Below, in pieces: positions 23,890-31,697 of a stretch of 39,643 bases of DNA. The notes under the pieces were generated by a model. The model saw only the letters and a program-made list of their open reading frames with translations. It was not told the DNA's origin and searched no databases. The stretch's first letter is position 1; each line of letters begins with the position of its first letter. The translations under genes were made by a program, and so were the position numbers. The stretch comes from Thermoplasmata archaeon (lineage in GTDB: Archaea > Thermoplasmatota > Thermoplasmata > Lutacidiplasmatales > UBA184): assembly GCA_021816955.1 (NCBI GenBank), contig JAKAWP010000008.1, forward strand, positions 1 through 39,643, given 5' to 3'.

Positions 23890-25766
23890 AAGCCGGCCTC
23901 GAAGTTCACGTCCAGCTCGCGACGGGCAAGCTGTTTTGCCGGTGCCCGGCGGAGCTCACCGAAGAGGTGCGCGGCACGTTCGTCCGGTCGCTCCGCGCGG
24001 TTTCGGGAGAGAACCGGCAGGTCGACGTCGCCGCGCGCTTCGAGTTCGAACGGTCCCATCGGTTCCGGTACGAGATGACCGGGTCGGACTGCCTCGTGGA
24101 AGCAGACGAGGAGCCTCCGCTCGGCCTCGACGAAGCGGCGTTGGACGCGGCGTTACGGCTCGCCAGTTGGCTCCATGCCCGGATCGTGGACGAAATCCAA
24201 GTGATGCGCAAGATCGTCGTGGACGGTTCGAACACCTCAGGCTTTCAGCGGACGGCGCTGGTTGCGGTCGACGGTCGGTTGGCGGTCGGGGGGCGTGACG
24301 TGTCGATCCCGACGATCTGCCTCGAAGAGGACGCGGCCCGCCGGATCGCGCAAGAGGGCGAGACGGTGACCTACCGGCTCGACCGACTGGGAATCCCGCT
24401 CATCGAGATCAGCACCGGTCCCGAGCTCGCGAGCGGGGAAGAGCTGCGCCTCGTCGCCGAAGAGATCGGCTCGCTCGTCCGGGCGACCGGACCCGTCCGC
24501 CGAGGACTCGGCTCGATTCGGGAGGACGTGAACGTGTCGATCCCCGGCGGGAGCCGGGTCGAGATCAAGGGAGTCCAAGAGCTCCGGGCGGTGTCGACCT
24601 TCGCCGACGGAGAAGCGGCCCGCCAGCGGTGGCTGCTCTCGCTCCGCGACGCCCTCGTCGCGCGCGGGACGCCGCCGCGGCCGGGGTCCCCCGTCGCCGT
24701 CGACGGCGAGCTCGCCGACGTCGAAACGGGGCCGATCCGCCGAGCGCTGACCAGCGGCGGCGTCGTGCTCGCGATGGCGCTTCCGGGTTTCGCGGGGCGA
24801 CTGGGACGGAGCTCCGATCAACCGTTCTGGTTCGGTCGAGAACTGGCGGACCACGCTCGCGGCGCAGGCGTCGGCGGCATCATCCACTCCGACGAGTTGC
24901 CGGGCCACGGGATCACCTCCGTGCAGGTCGAGCGGCTTCGTCGGCGCCTTGCGCTCGACCCGCCCGACGCGTTCGTCCTCGTAGCCGACCGAGATCGCAC
25001 CCGGGCCGAGCGGGCGCTCGAGCGAGTGCGGCGCCGCGCCGAGCAAGCGTTCGAGGGCGTTCCCGGGGAGACCCGAGACCCGCTCCCGGACGGCACCACG
25101 CGGTTTTCCCGTCCCCTCGCGGGCCAGGAGCGGATGTACCCCGAGACGGACATCCCTCCCATCGCCCTCTCGGACGCGCGGATCGCTCGCGCGGCCGCCC
25201 CGCGGCCCAAGGGCGCCGCGGAGCAGCGGGAGTGCCTCCAACGAGAGTTCGGCCTTCCGGCCGAGGTGGCCCGCGTGCTCGTCGCGGACGGCGAGGCGCC
25301 GGCGTTCGCGGAATTGGTCCGACGCGGCCACGAACCCGCGGTGGTCGCTCGACTCCTCACTCAAGACATCGCCGAGGCGGCCGACGGGCGGGAGCGGGTC
25401 CCGGCGTTCTCCCTGGACGTCCTCTCGAGCCTCCTCGAAGCGCTGCGCGCGGGACGGTTCAGCAAGGAAGGGAAGCCCGCGGTCCTCCGCGCACTTCTCG
25501 ACGGCGCTCCCTCGGTCGATGCCGCGATCGCCGCGGCCGGCCTCACGGAGTTGTCCGAGCACGATCTGGAGGCGATGGTTGCCCGGATAGTCGCGACGAA
25601 CCGGCCGTTGGTCGAGGCGCGCGGCCTCGACGCGTTCTCTCCCCTGATGGGGGATGTGATGCGGGAGGCGCGTGGGCGCTACGATGGCGAGCGCGTCGCC
25701 GCCGCCCTTCGAGCCCAGCTCGAGCGGTCGATCCGTTCCGCTCGGCCCGGCCCCCCGCACGGATGA
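23886..25766 (+). CDS. gatE: Glutamyl-tRNA(Gln) amidotransferase subunit E
   Basis: A 626-residue GatB/GatE-type protein. It starts MKAGLEVHVQLATGKLFCRCP, the typical GatE opening with the Cys residues of the zinc site. Conserved kinase/transamidase stretches include DGSNTSGFQRTALVA, IPLIEISTGPEL and GSIREDVNVSI. A central segment (about 275-420) is the AspRS-like insertion that distinguishes GatE from GatB; a helical tail/YqeY-like end follows, with KPAVLRALLDG. It activates Glu on tRNA(Gln) with ATP and amidates it with ammonia from GatD. Its stop overlaps the next gene by ATGA. Much longer open frames in this region are antisense or shifted shadows. Confidence 0.95.
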   Translation: MKAGLEVHVQLATGKLFCRCPAELTEEVRGTFVRSLRAVSGENRQVDVAARFEFERSHRFRYEMTGSDCLVEADEEPPLGLDEAALDAALRLASWLHARIVDEIQVMRKIVVDGSNTSGFQRTALVAVDGRLAVGGRDVSIPTICLEEDAARRIAQEGETVTYRLDRLGIPLIEISTGPELASGEELRLVAEEIGSLVRATGPVRRGLGSIREDVNVSIPGGSRVEIKGVQELRAVSTFADGEAARQRWLLSLRDALVARGTPPRPGSPVAVDGELADVETGPIRRALTSGGVVLAMALPGFAGRLGRSSDQPFWFGRELADHARGAGVGGIIHSDELPGHGITSVQVERLRRRLALDPPDAFVLVADRDRTRAERALERVRRRAEQAFEGVPGETRDPLPDGTTRFSRPLAGQERMYPETDIPPIALSDARIARAAAPRPKGAAEQRECLQREFGLPAEVARVLVADGEAPAFAELVRRGHEPAVVARLLTQDIAEAADGRERVPAFSLDVLSSLLEALRAGRFSKEGKPAVLRALLDGAPSVDAAIAAAGLTELSEHDLEAMVARIVATNRPLVEARGLDAFSPLMGDVMREARGRYDGERVAAALRAQLERSIRSARPGPPHG

Positions 25767-26494
25767 CGGCGCTCCGATCGCGTCGCCCGGTCGTCGTCAC
25801 GGACGTCGACGGCACCCTCACCGAGGCCGACCGACGCTTGAACGGATCCGCCGTCACCCTGGTCCGGCGGCTCGAGCGCGCCGGGATCCCGGTCGTGCTG
25901 GCCACCGGGAATGTCCTGCCGGTCGCACTCGCGCTCCACCGCTCCCTCGGACTGACCGGGCCGATCGTGGCCGAGAACGGCGGCCTGATCCTCGAAGCTC
26001 CCTCGTCGGCTCGACCGAAGCTGCACCGGCTGGCCCGCCGGGCCGTGGCGCTCGAGGCGTATCGGCATCTGCGGTCGAGCGGGCTCCCCGTCCGCCGGCT
26101 GTTCACCGACCGCTGGCGGGAGACGGAGGTCGCGCTCGAACCGTCGGTGCCGGTCGGCGCGTTGCGCCGCGCCCTGCGCGGCCGGCCGGTCTCCGTCGAG
26201 TCGACCGGGTATGCCATCCACCTTATGGAGCGGGGCGCCGGTAAGCTTCCCGCCGTCCGGAGAGCGCTCGCCTCGTTCGGCCGAACGATGGCGGATGCCG
26301 TCGTGCTCGGCGACGGCGACAACGACGTCGGCATGCTCCGCGCCGCCGGCTTCTCGGTGAGCTTTCCGTCCGCGAGCGAACGAGCTCGGGCAGCGGCGAC
26401 GTACGTCACCCGAAGAGGATTCGCCGCGGGATTCGTGGAGGGAGTCCGCGCCAGCGGTCTTCTGGTCCACTCAGGCCACCGGAGACCGCCATGA
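25763..26494 (+). CDS. HAD-superfamily phosphatase, archaeal phosphoglycolate phosphatase-like
   Basis: A 243-residue HAD enzyme. Motif I is VVVTDVDGTLT (Asp14 nucleophile, Asp16 acid/base), motif II VLATGN, motif III a lysine in GAGKLPAV, and motif IV LGDGDNDVGM. The type-IIB cap lies between motifs II and III. Length and motifs match the Thermoplasma acidophilum TA0175 type, described as phosphoglycolate phosphatase; sucrose-phosphate phosphatase and Cof-like enzymes are relatives, so the substrate is not certain. It is the third gene of the gatD operon, joined by ATGA overlaps on both sides, with no obvious functional link to tRNA amidation. Confidence 0.85.
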   Translation: MTALRSRRPVVVTDVDGTLTEADRRLNGSAVTLVRRLERAGIPVVLATGNVLPVALALHRSLGLTGPIVAENGGLILEAPSSARPKLHRLARRAVALEAYRHLRSSGLPVRRLFTDRWRETEVALEPSVPVGALRRALRGRPVSVESTGYAIHLMERGAGKLPAVRRALASFGRTMADAVVLGDGDNDVGMLRAAGFSVSFPSASERARAAATYVTRRGFAAGFVEGVRASGLLVHSGHRRPP

Positions 26495-26676
26495 TCACCC
26501 GCCCGTGCTCGTTCTGCGGCGAGCCGGCCCCGGCGAGTTGCCCGATCTGCGGCCGCCCGGTCTGCCGTCGATGTGCGGGGCCGGGCCGCGGGCGCTGCCC
26601 GTCGTGCGCGGGTCCGACGGCGGAGGAGAGCCGTCGCCCGCCCTTCCAGAGGACCGGCCGGCCGCCCGATCAGTAG
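26491..26676 (+). CDS. Small four-CxxC zinc-binding protein
   Basis: A 61-residue protein starting MITRPCSFCGEPA, with four CxxC pairs (CSFC, CPIC, CRRC, CPSC) in the first 40 residues, enough for two zinc sites in a B-box- or double zinc-ribbon-like arrangement. The basic, Pro-rich tail is probably disordered. The gene is coupled to the phosphatase by ATGA (26491-26494), which supports translation. It overlaps the convergent membrane protein gene by 7 bp. Function unknown; a nucleic-acid or protein adaptor role is possible. Confidence 0.75.
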   Translation: MITRPCSFCGEPAPASCPICGRPVCRRCAGPGRGRCPSCAGPTAEESRRPPFQRTGRPPDQ

Positions 26677-26987
26677 TCGGCCCCCGGGAGGAGGAACGGT
26701 CCCTTCGGCGTGGCCCGCCCGATCGCGAGCAGCGTCACTCCGACGATCCCGGTCCCGAGTCCGAGCCCGAGCGTCAGCCACGCGTAGGGACCGAGCGTCG
26801 GAAAGATCCGAACGGTGCCGATCAGCCAGCCGCTCGCCGGCGCGAGCCGGTGGATGAGGATGTTCGCGAGGACGGCCAGTCCCCATCCGATTCCGATCAA
26901 GAGCCCGCCCGCGATGAAGTAACCGAGCCGAGGGTTCCCTCCTTCCGGAGTGACGGGCACGGCCGGCGTCTCTTGAAGGTCCACCAC
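26670..26987 (-). CDS. Small membrane protein, function unknown
   Basis: The 105-residue product has two clear hydrophobic segments, YFIAGGLLIGIGWGLAVLANIL (about 23-44) and LGPYAWLTLGLGLGTGIVGVTLLAIG (about 65-90), with a soluble N-terminus of about 20 residues. CTAAATGAGG near 27008-27017 lies about 25 bp before the ATG and suggests a leaderless mRNA. I do not recognise the family. Confidence 0.6.
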   Translation of the reverse strand: MVDLQETPAVPVTPEGGNPRLGYFIAGGLLIGIGWGLAVLANILIHRLAPASGWLIGTVRIFPTLGPYAWLTLGLGLGTGIVGVTLLAIGRATPKGPFLLPGADY

Positions 26988-27102
26988 GGCGTTCGAACCG
27001 GTCGTTCCTAAATGAGGGTTACGCGGCGTTCATCCCAGCATCACCCCGGCACGCGCTCGCCAGTTCGGCCCACGTCCGGGACTGCGCAGTGGGCGAGAAT
27101 AG

Positions 27103-27133
27103 TTATTATTATATAGTATCGCAAACATACTAT
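27103..27133 (+). promoter_or_regulatory. hsp20 promoter with dyad operator
   Basis: A run of A/T (TTATTATTATATAG, 27103-27116) forms the TATA box. It overlaps a perfect 7-bp dyad, ATAGTAT (27113-27119) and ATACTAT (27127-27133), with a 7-nt spacer, lying between TATA and the predicted transcription start near 27136. A dimeric repressor bound there would block polymerase, as heat-shock regulators such as Phr do in other archaea. The dyad sequence itself does not match any site I can name. Confidence 0.6.
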
Positions 27134-27164
27134 TTTTGTCCGAACGGACGAGGAGGGGTGCAAT

Positions 27165-27644
27165 ATGACGACGGAAATCGTGGACGTGAGCGGACGGTAC
27201 CCGTGGACGGAGTTCGACCGGGCGTTCGAGGAGATGCGGAGCCGGTTCAACGACTGGTTCCGAGGGTTCGCCGACTTTCCCGAAGTGAGCGGGGACGGCT
27301 CGAAGGCGCCGCTTCGGCTCGCCCGGGCCGACATCGCGGAGACCCCGAACGCCTACAAGATCATCGCCGAGGTCCCGGGGATTCCGAAGGACCGTGTCGA
27401 CATCCGGATTCGCGGGTCGACCGTGGAGATCCGGGGAGACGTCGAGGAGTCGAAGGAGAGCCGCGAAGGCGAGTACCTCCACCAAGAGCGGAGCCGGACC
27501 GGCTTCTTCCGCCGCTTCGAACTCCCGGAGAACGTGAAGGCCGCGGAGGCGAAGGCCCACGTGAAGGACGGTCTCTTGGAGCTCGAGCTCCCGAAGGAGA
27601 CCCCGGCGCCGGCCGCGGACGAAGTCCGGGTGGCGATCGAGTAA
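27165..27644 (+). CDS. hsp20: Hsp20-family small heat-shock protein
   Basis: A 159-residue protein with an N-terminal helical part (WTEFDRAFEEMRSRFNDWF) and an alpha-crystallin domain from about residue 50 to 145: ADIAETPNAYKIIAEVPGIPKDRVDIRI, GEYLHQERSRTGFFRRFELPENV and the G-x-L core in VKDGLLELELPK. Small heat-shock proteins form oligomers that hold unfolding proteins. Unlike most genes here it has a strong Shine-Dalgarno (GAGGAGGGG, 8 nt before ATG) and a leader, an AT-rich promoter with a dyad, and its own terminator. This looks like a stand-alone, highly expressed and regulated transcription unit. Confidence 0.95.
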   Translation: MTTEIVDVSGRYPWTEFDRAFEEMRSRFNDWFRGFADFPEVSGDGSKAPLRLARADIAETPNAYKIIAEVPGIPKDRVDIRIRGSTVEIRGDVEESKESREGEYLHQERSRTGFFRRFELPENVKAAEAKAHVKDGLLELELPKETPAPAADEVRVAIE

Positions 27645-27657
27645 ACGGCCCGATTCC

Positions 27658-27691
27658 CCCCGGGGGGGCCACCCCCGGGGACTTTCTTTTT
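27658..27691 (+). terminator. Intrinsic-type terminator after hsp20
   Basis: A perfect 9-bp GC stem (27658-27666 with 27672-27680) and 5-nt loop is followed by a T-rich tract, TTTCTTTTT (27683-27691). It ends the hsp20 unit 14 nt after the stop codon. Confidence 0.75.
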
Positions 27692-27716
27692 GGGCGATCC
27701 TCTTCGGCCGAAGCGT

Positions 27717-28016
27717 TCAGCCGAACCCCGGGATCGCCTGCTGGTCGCGACTCCCCGGTCGAAGGGGGGGTTTGCGAAGTTCCTTCGGCGACTCGACCAA
27801 GCGCACGATCGGCGCGGATTGGACGATGTAGGACGGTAGCCCGGTGTTGGGGTCGTTGCCGGCCCGTAGGATGTTCGTGATCAACAGACGAACTTCGATC
27901 ACCGACCCGTCCTTTAGCTTCAGTCGGACGCGGGCATCCGGTCCTTCGATCGGCTCGTAATCGACGATCTCGGCATTCGAGAGGTCGGGAGGCCCGGCGG
28001 GTCCAGCGCCGATCAT
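27717..28016 (-). CDS. Small protein coupled to rpl11, function unknown
   Basis: A 99-residue product from ATG 28016, whose start overlaps the rpl11 stop as ATGA. The core is beta-rich and charged (AEIVDYEPIEGPDARVRLKLK, GSVIEVRLLITNILR) and the C-terminus basic and Pro-rich. The phrase VRLKLKDGSVIEVRLLI resembles a small beta-barrel. Being last in the ftsZ-secE-spt5-rpl11 operon suggests a link to translation or transcription, but I do not recognise a family. A longer open frame to 28088 lies within rpl11 and is not used. Confidence 0.7.
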   Translation of the reverse strand: MIGAGPAGPPDLSNAEIVDYEPIEGPDARVRLKLKDGSVIEVRLLITNILRAGNDPNTGLPSYIVQSAPIVRLVESPKELRKPPLRPGSRDQQAIPGFG

Positions 28017-28477
28017 GCCGCGCCTCGACGCCGTCGCAACAGCGCTCGCGGGTCCTCGCCCCCGACCGTGAGCCCGAGCGAGACGCACGTGCCGATCACT
28101 TGGTTGACCTTCTCCTCGATAGTTCGGCCGAACATGTCGTCGGATTTCGCCTCGGCAATCCGCCGGACAGCCTCGAGCGAGACGTCGCCGACTGTCTCGG
28201 TCTTCGGCTTCCCGGATCCCTTCTCCTTCCCCGCCTCCTTGAGGAGCAACGCGGTGACGGGGGGTCGGCCGACCTCGAGGGTGAACGACCGCGTCGCCGC
28301 GTCGACCTTGATGACGACCGGGACCTTGAGGCCGGCGAACTGCTTCGTCTGCTCGTTGATCTTCTGGACGACTTGTCCCACGTTGACGCCGAGGGGGCCG
28401 AGGGCCGCGCCGAGCGTCGCGCCCGCGGCGGCCTTGCCCCCCTCCACGAGCACGCTCACCTCATCCGCCACTCGCAC
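28013..28477 (-). CDS. rpl11: Large ribosomal subunit protein uL11
   Basis: A 154-residue uL11 of archaeal type. The N-terminal domain shows EGGKAAAGATLGAALGPLGVNVGQVV, the Gly/Pro-rich stretch that binds thiostrepton-type antibiotics in bacteria. The C-terminal RNA-binding domain includes KSDDMFGRTIEEKVNQVIGTCVSLGLTV. It binds the GTPase-associated centre of 23S rRNA. It overlaps spt5 by 17 bp and the downstream gene by 4 bp. The order secE-spt5-L11 is conserved in archaea and bacteria (as secE-nusG-rplK). Confidence 0.97.
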   Translation of the reverse strand: MRVADEVSVLVEGGKAAAGATLGAALGPLGVNVGQVVQKINEQTKQFAGLKVPVVIKVDAATRSFTLEVGRPPVTALLLKEAGKEKGSGKPKTETVGDVSLEAVRRIAEAKSDDMFGRTIEEKVNQVIGTCVSLGLTVGGEDPRALLRRRRGAA

Positions 28478-29471
28478 CGCCTCCGCTGCCCTTCTCGATC
28501 ATCCGGACGTGATCCCCGCGGACCGTGACCGGAATCGGCACGACCGCTTCAATGAGTTCCACCGTGATCTCCTCCTTGCCCCGGTCGATCTTCTTGACCC
28601 GGGCGCGCTCGCCCTTGAACGGACCGGCGACCAGTTCCACGATCGCCCCCTCGACAAAGCCTTCGACGGTGACCTTCGGTACGAGGAGCGGCTCGACCTC
28701 CTTGAGCGTCGTTTCGCCGGCCACGAGTCCGCGGGCTTTGCGGATGCCGCGCAGCATCTCGTTGACCCCTTCGAAGCTCATCCCCTCCGCGAAGACGTAT
28801 CCCCGCAGCGCGGACGGGACGAGAAGGGCGAACAGGACGTCCGGCTTATCCTCCGCACGGGCGAGGAGGGTGTCGGCCACCTCCCGCTCGTAGCCGCGAG
28901 AGGTCTTGATCGCCAGCACCGCTTGGCGGGCGACGCACGCGAGCGTCACTCGCGCCGGAGCCCCTTCGTTCGGCGCTCGAACCGATAGCCGCACCTCGAG
29001 TCGATCCCCGTAGCGAACGCCCACGGGCGTGGTGACTTCGAATGACAGCGGAACCGAGGACCCGGGCCCGAGCGTGAGCGTGAGCTTCTGGTGCGGCACG
29101 ACGATCTCCGTCCACGTTCGCTTGCCCGGCGGGATCCACGAGACCGGCCACTCGGCCCCTTCTCCCGGATAGGTGGAGGCGTAACCGATCTCGACCGACA
29201 GCTCGGCGACCACCTCCGAGCTGTCGCCGTTCGATAGCACCGCGCTCAAGGTCGCCACGGTCCCGGCCGTGACCTCCCGCACCGGCTCGTCGGCCGCCTT
29301 CAGGGTCACTCGACCGGCCGATGCCACCGACGGGGCGGACGGCGGCGACGGGGGCGGTGCGGCCGCGGAGGCCGGGGAGGATTCGGGGGTGACCGGCGTC
29401 TCCGCCGGCGGGGCGGGCGGAGGACCGCCCGACAAGAGGCCGATTCCTTCGTCGCCCGGTTTGTTTGCCAT
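28461..29471 (-). CDS. spt5: Transcription elongation factor Spt5 (NusG homologue) with long N-terminal extension
   Basis: A 336-residue protein, about twice the usual archaeal Spt5. The C-terminal half is standard: NGN domain about 184-275 (AVLAIKTSRGYEREVADTLL ... ALRGYVFAEG) and KOW domain about 279-333 (GAIVELVAGPFKGERARVKKID). Spt5 binds the RNA polymerase clamp and promotes processivity, together with Spt4. The N-terminal half is unusual: residues 1-50 are Pro/Ala/Ser-rich and probably disordered, and 52-182 are a beta-rich region resembling CARDB/Ig-like folds (VTLKAADEPVREVTAG, PGSSVPLSFEVTTP). The frame is continuous and lies between secE and rpl11, so the extension is part of the gene. 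Its role is unknown. Confidence 0.92.
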   Translation of the reverse strand: MANKPGDEGIGLLSGGPPPAPPAETPVTPESSPASAAAPPPSPPSAPSVASAGRVTLKAADEPVREVTAGTVATLSAVLSNGDSSEVVAELSVEIGYASTYPGEGAEWPVSWIPPGKRTWTEIVVPHQKLTLTLGPGSSVPLSFEVTTPVGVRYGDRLEVRLSVRAPNEGAPARVTLACVARQAVLAIKTSRGYEREVADTLLARAEDKPDVLFALLVPSALRGYVFAEGMSFEGVNEMLRGIRKARGLVAGETTLKEVEPLLVPKVTVEGFVEGAIVELVAGPFKGERARVKKIDRGKEEITVELIEAVVPIPVTVRGDHVRMIEKGSGGGASGG

Positions 29472-29499
29472 CGATCGTTGCCTCAGAACGGCCGCGGGG

Positions 29500-29745
29500 C
29501 TACAGCCCCTGGAAGTAGTTCGCCCACAGCCACGGGCCGGCTTGCGTGAAGAAGATGTAGATCGCGAATCCCGTGAGCCCGATCAGCACGGCGCCGATCC
29601 AGGTCACCTCGAGCACCCGAATATATTCGTCCCGGCTCGGACGGCGGGCCATGCGAAGGATCCGACCGTACTTCCCGTGCCCGACGTTGCGGAGGCGGCT
29701 GTCGACCCCGTCCTGAACGCGCCGCGCCCGGTCCAAGAATGCCAT
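29500..29745 (-). CDS. secE: Preprotein translocase subunit SecE
   Basis: An 81-residue protein with a basic amphipathic N-terminal helix and one membrane segment near the C-terminus (about 47-68, VTWIGAVLIGLTGFAIYIFF), the normal archaeal SecE/Sec61-gamma plan. RPSRDEYIRVLEVTWIG is the conserved hinge before the membrane helix. It clamps SecY in the translocon. It is 12 bp downstream of ftsZ and 28 bp upstream of spt5 in the same operon. Confidence 0.92.
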   Translation of the reverse strand: MAFLDRARRVQDGVDSRLRNVGHGKYGRILRMARRPSRDEYIRVLEVTWIGAVLIGLTGFAIYIFFTQAGPWLWANYFQGL

Positions 29746-29757
29746 CGGCTCTCCTCG

Positions 29758-30870
29758 CTAACGCACCCGGTCGATCGACGGCTCGCCCGTCCCGCCGCCC
29801 GCCGAGGGCCTTCCACCGAGAATCTGCGGGGATTTAACGCCGGTGACCACGAGCATCACCCGGATCGTGCTCTGCATCGTCGGATCGATCGCCGCCCCCC
29901 AGATGATGCGCGCGTCCGGGCTCAGCTCCTTCTGAAGAACTTCGGCCGCTCGCTGCGCCTCGCTCACCGTCATATCCGGCCCGCCGGTGACGTTCACGAG
30001 CGCGCCCGTCGCTCCGTGGATGTCGACTTGGAGTAACGGAGAATGGATCGCTTCGTTGACGGCGTCCTCGGCCCGGGTCTCGGTCTCCGACTCCCCCATC
30101 CCGATCAGCGCCACCCCGCCGCCCTTGAGGATCGTGCGCAAGTCGTTGAAATCCAGGTTCACGAGGCCGGGACGCGTGACGATTTCGGTGATCCCCCGAA
30201 TCGCGCGGGCCAGGACCGAGTCGGCGACCTTGAACGCGGTCTGGACCGGCAGCCGGGGCACCAGCTCGAGCAATCGGTCGTTCGGAATGGTGATCACCGT
30301 GTCGACGGCCGTGCGGAGCCGCTCGAGTCCCCAGTATGCGTTCTCGGCGCGTACCTGGCCCTCGCTCGTGAACGGGAGCGTGCAGACCGCGATCGTCAGT
30401 GGGTCACCGGGGTTCGCTTCGCGCGCCGCCTTCGCCACGATCGGCGCCGAGCCGGTCCCGGTCCCACCGCCCAGCCCGAGCGCGATGAACACCATATCGG
30501 AGCCCGCGAGCGCCCCGCGGAGTTCTTCCTCCGCCTCGAGAGCCGCCTTCGCGCCCACTTCGGGAAGCGCGCCCGCCCCGAGCCCCCGGGTCAATCGACG
30601 GCCCAGGAGGATCTTCCGGGTGGCGTGTACCGTCAACAGGTGTTGCGCGTCGGTGTTGCATGCGATCATCTCGGCTCCGGTGAGCCCTTCCTCGGTGAGC
30701 CGGTTGATCGTGTTGCAACCGCCGCCGCCGCAACCGACGACTTTGATGTTCGTCTTCAGCGACGCCAGGACCGCTTCGAGTTCGGCGTCATCGCTCGAGG
30801 GGGGCGGGGGGGGAGGGGCCGGTCCCCGGCTGGGGAGTCGCGAGAGAATCTGGTCTGCCAGCGGTGCCAT
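29758..30870 (-). CDS. ftsZ: Cell division GTPase FtsZ
   Basis: A 370-residue FtsZ. The nucleotide-binding signature is [16 protein letters not shown] (41-56), the tubulin signature GGGTGTGS (134-141), and the synergy loop [10 protein letters not shown] (about 241-250) supplies the catalytic aspartates. The first 35 residues carry a poly-Pro stretch and are probably disordered. FtsZ polymerises at mid-cell to direct division. It opens the operon ftsZ-secE-spt5-rpl11-small gene. A TTTATAAC element at 30906-30914 on the minus strand lies about 40 bp before the ATG. Confidence 0.97.
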   Translation of the reverse strand: MAPLADQILSRLPSRGPAPPPPPPSSDDAELEAVLASLKTNIKVVGCGGGGCNTINRLTEEGLTGAEMIACNTDAQHLLTVHATRKILLGRRLTRGLGAGALPEVGAKAALEAEEELRGALAGSDMVFIALGLGGGTGTGSAPIVAKAAREANPGDPLTIAVCTLPFTSEGQVRAENAYWGLERLRTAVDTVITIPNDRLLELVPRLPVQTAFKVADSVLARAIRGITEIVTRPGLVNLDFNDLRTILKGGGVALIGMGESETETRAEDAVNEAIHSPLLQVDIHGATGALVNVTGGPDMTVSEAQRAAEVLQKELSPDARIIWGAAIDPTMQSTIRVMLVVTGVKSPQILGGRPSAGGGTGEPSIDRVR

Positions 30871-30904
30871 CGGACACGCCTTCCGAGGTCGGGAGCATTG
30901 GCCG

Positions 30905-30914
30905 AGTTATAAAT
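30905..30914. promoter_or_regulatory. Shared TATA region of ftsZ and the divergent mptE-like gene
   Basis: GTTATAAATC reads as a TATA box on both strands. It lies about 40 bp before the ftsZ ATG and about 35 bp before the GTG chosen for the gene on the plus strand, with predicted starts near 30884 and 30936. Use in both directions is inference. Confidence 0.5.
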
Positions 30915-30944
30915 CGTTGCGTACGTGAGCGGTCCGGGTTCCCT

Positions 30945-31697
30945 GTGGAGTACGGCCGCTGGGCGCCGGTCTACGAACAGATCCGGGCGGAGCTTGGCTA
31001 TGCGTGGGAGCTCGAGACCGCGGCGGCGACGTGGCTCGAAACCGCGCTCACCGGGCGCGCACCGCCGGCCCCGCTCGAACGGCTTCGCCGCCGTCTTTCG
31101 GGACGCTCCGTGGTCGTCGTCGGGCGGGCCCCCCGCGTCGGGCCCCCTCCGATTTGGCGTCTCGGCCAACGGATGGGCCGGTGGGCGATCGTCGCCGCCG
31201 ACGGCGCGACCGGCCCGTGCTTGGAAGCGGGGCTCGTGCCGGAGGTGATCGTCACCGATCTGGATGGGCCGGTCCCGACCGAGATTGACGCCAACCAGCG
31301 GGGAAGTTATGTGGTCGTCCATGCCCACGGCGATAACTTGCCCGCGCTCCGAGAGTGGGTACCCGCCTTTCCGGGGGAGTTGGCGGGATCGTGGGCGGGT
31401 GCGCCGACGCCGACCCTCCTGAACGTCGGGGGCTTCACGGACGGTGATCGAGCCGCCTATCTCGCCGAACACGTCGGGAGCGGCGAGATCATCCTATGGG
31501 GGTTCGATTTCGACCTCCCGGCGCTCGAGGAAGCCGGACCGAGAAAGGCGGCCAAGCTCCGGTGGGCCGAGCGAGCGCTCGATCACCTCGCGGCGACGAG
31601 CCGCTGCCCCATCTGGCGATGGAAGAGCGACGGGAGCCTCGAACCGTACCGGGGGCGATCCGCTCAGCCCGAAAAGAGAGCGGCGTCGACGAAGTAG
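30945..31697 (+). CDS. mptE: MptE-like 6-hydroxymethyl-7,8-dihydropterin pyrophosphokinase
   Basis: The 250-residue product matches the archaeal MptE/COG1634 family: VVVVGRAPRVGPPP, WAIVAADGATGPCLEAG, PEVIVTDLDGPVPTEIDAN (acidic metal/ATP site), YVVVHAHGDN, LLNVGGFTDGDRAAYLA and IILWGFDFD. The enzyme activates 6-hydroxymethyl-dihydropterin for folate or tetrahydromethanopterin synthesis. GTG at 30945 was chosen because it follows the TATA region by about 35 bp; the upstream ATG at 30864 lies inside the ftsZ coding region. The 3' end overlaps the convergent membrane protein gene by 34 bp. Confidence 0.85.
   Translation: MEYGRWAPVYEQIRAELGYAWELETAAATWLETALTGRAPPAPLERLRRRLSGRSVVVVGRAPRVGPPPIWRLGQRMGRWAIVAADGATGPCLEAGLVPEVIVTDLDGPVPTEIDANQRGSYVVVHAHGDNLPALREWVPAFPGELAGSWAGAPTPTLLNVGGFTDGDRAAYLAEHVGSGEIILWGFDFDLPALEEAGPRKAAKLRWAERALDHLAATSRCPIWRWKSDGSLEPYRGRSAQPEKRAASTK

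Noticed and set aside
24237-26886. Long minus- and plus-strand frames over gatE and the phosphatase
   Set aside because: No recognisable domains; gatE and the phosphatase are unambiguous in their own frames.
27138-27149. RNA thermometer in the hsp20 leader (GTCCGAACGGAC)
   Set aside because: The hairpin has only four workable base pairs and does not cover the Shine-Dalgarno sequence.
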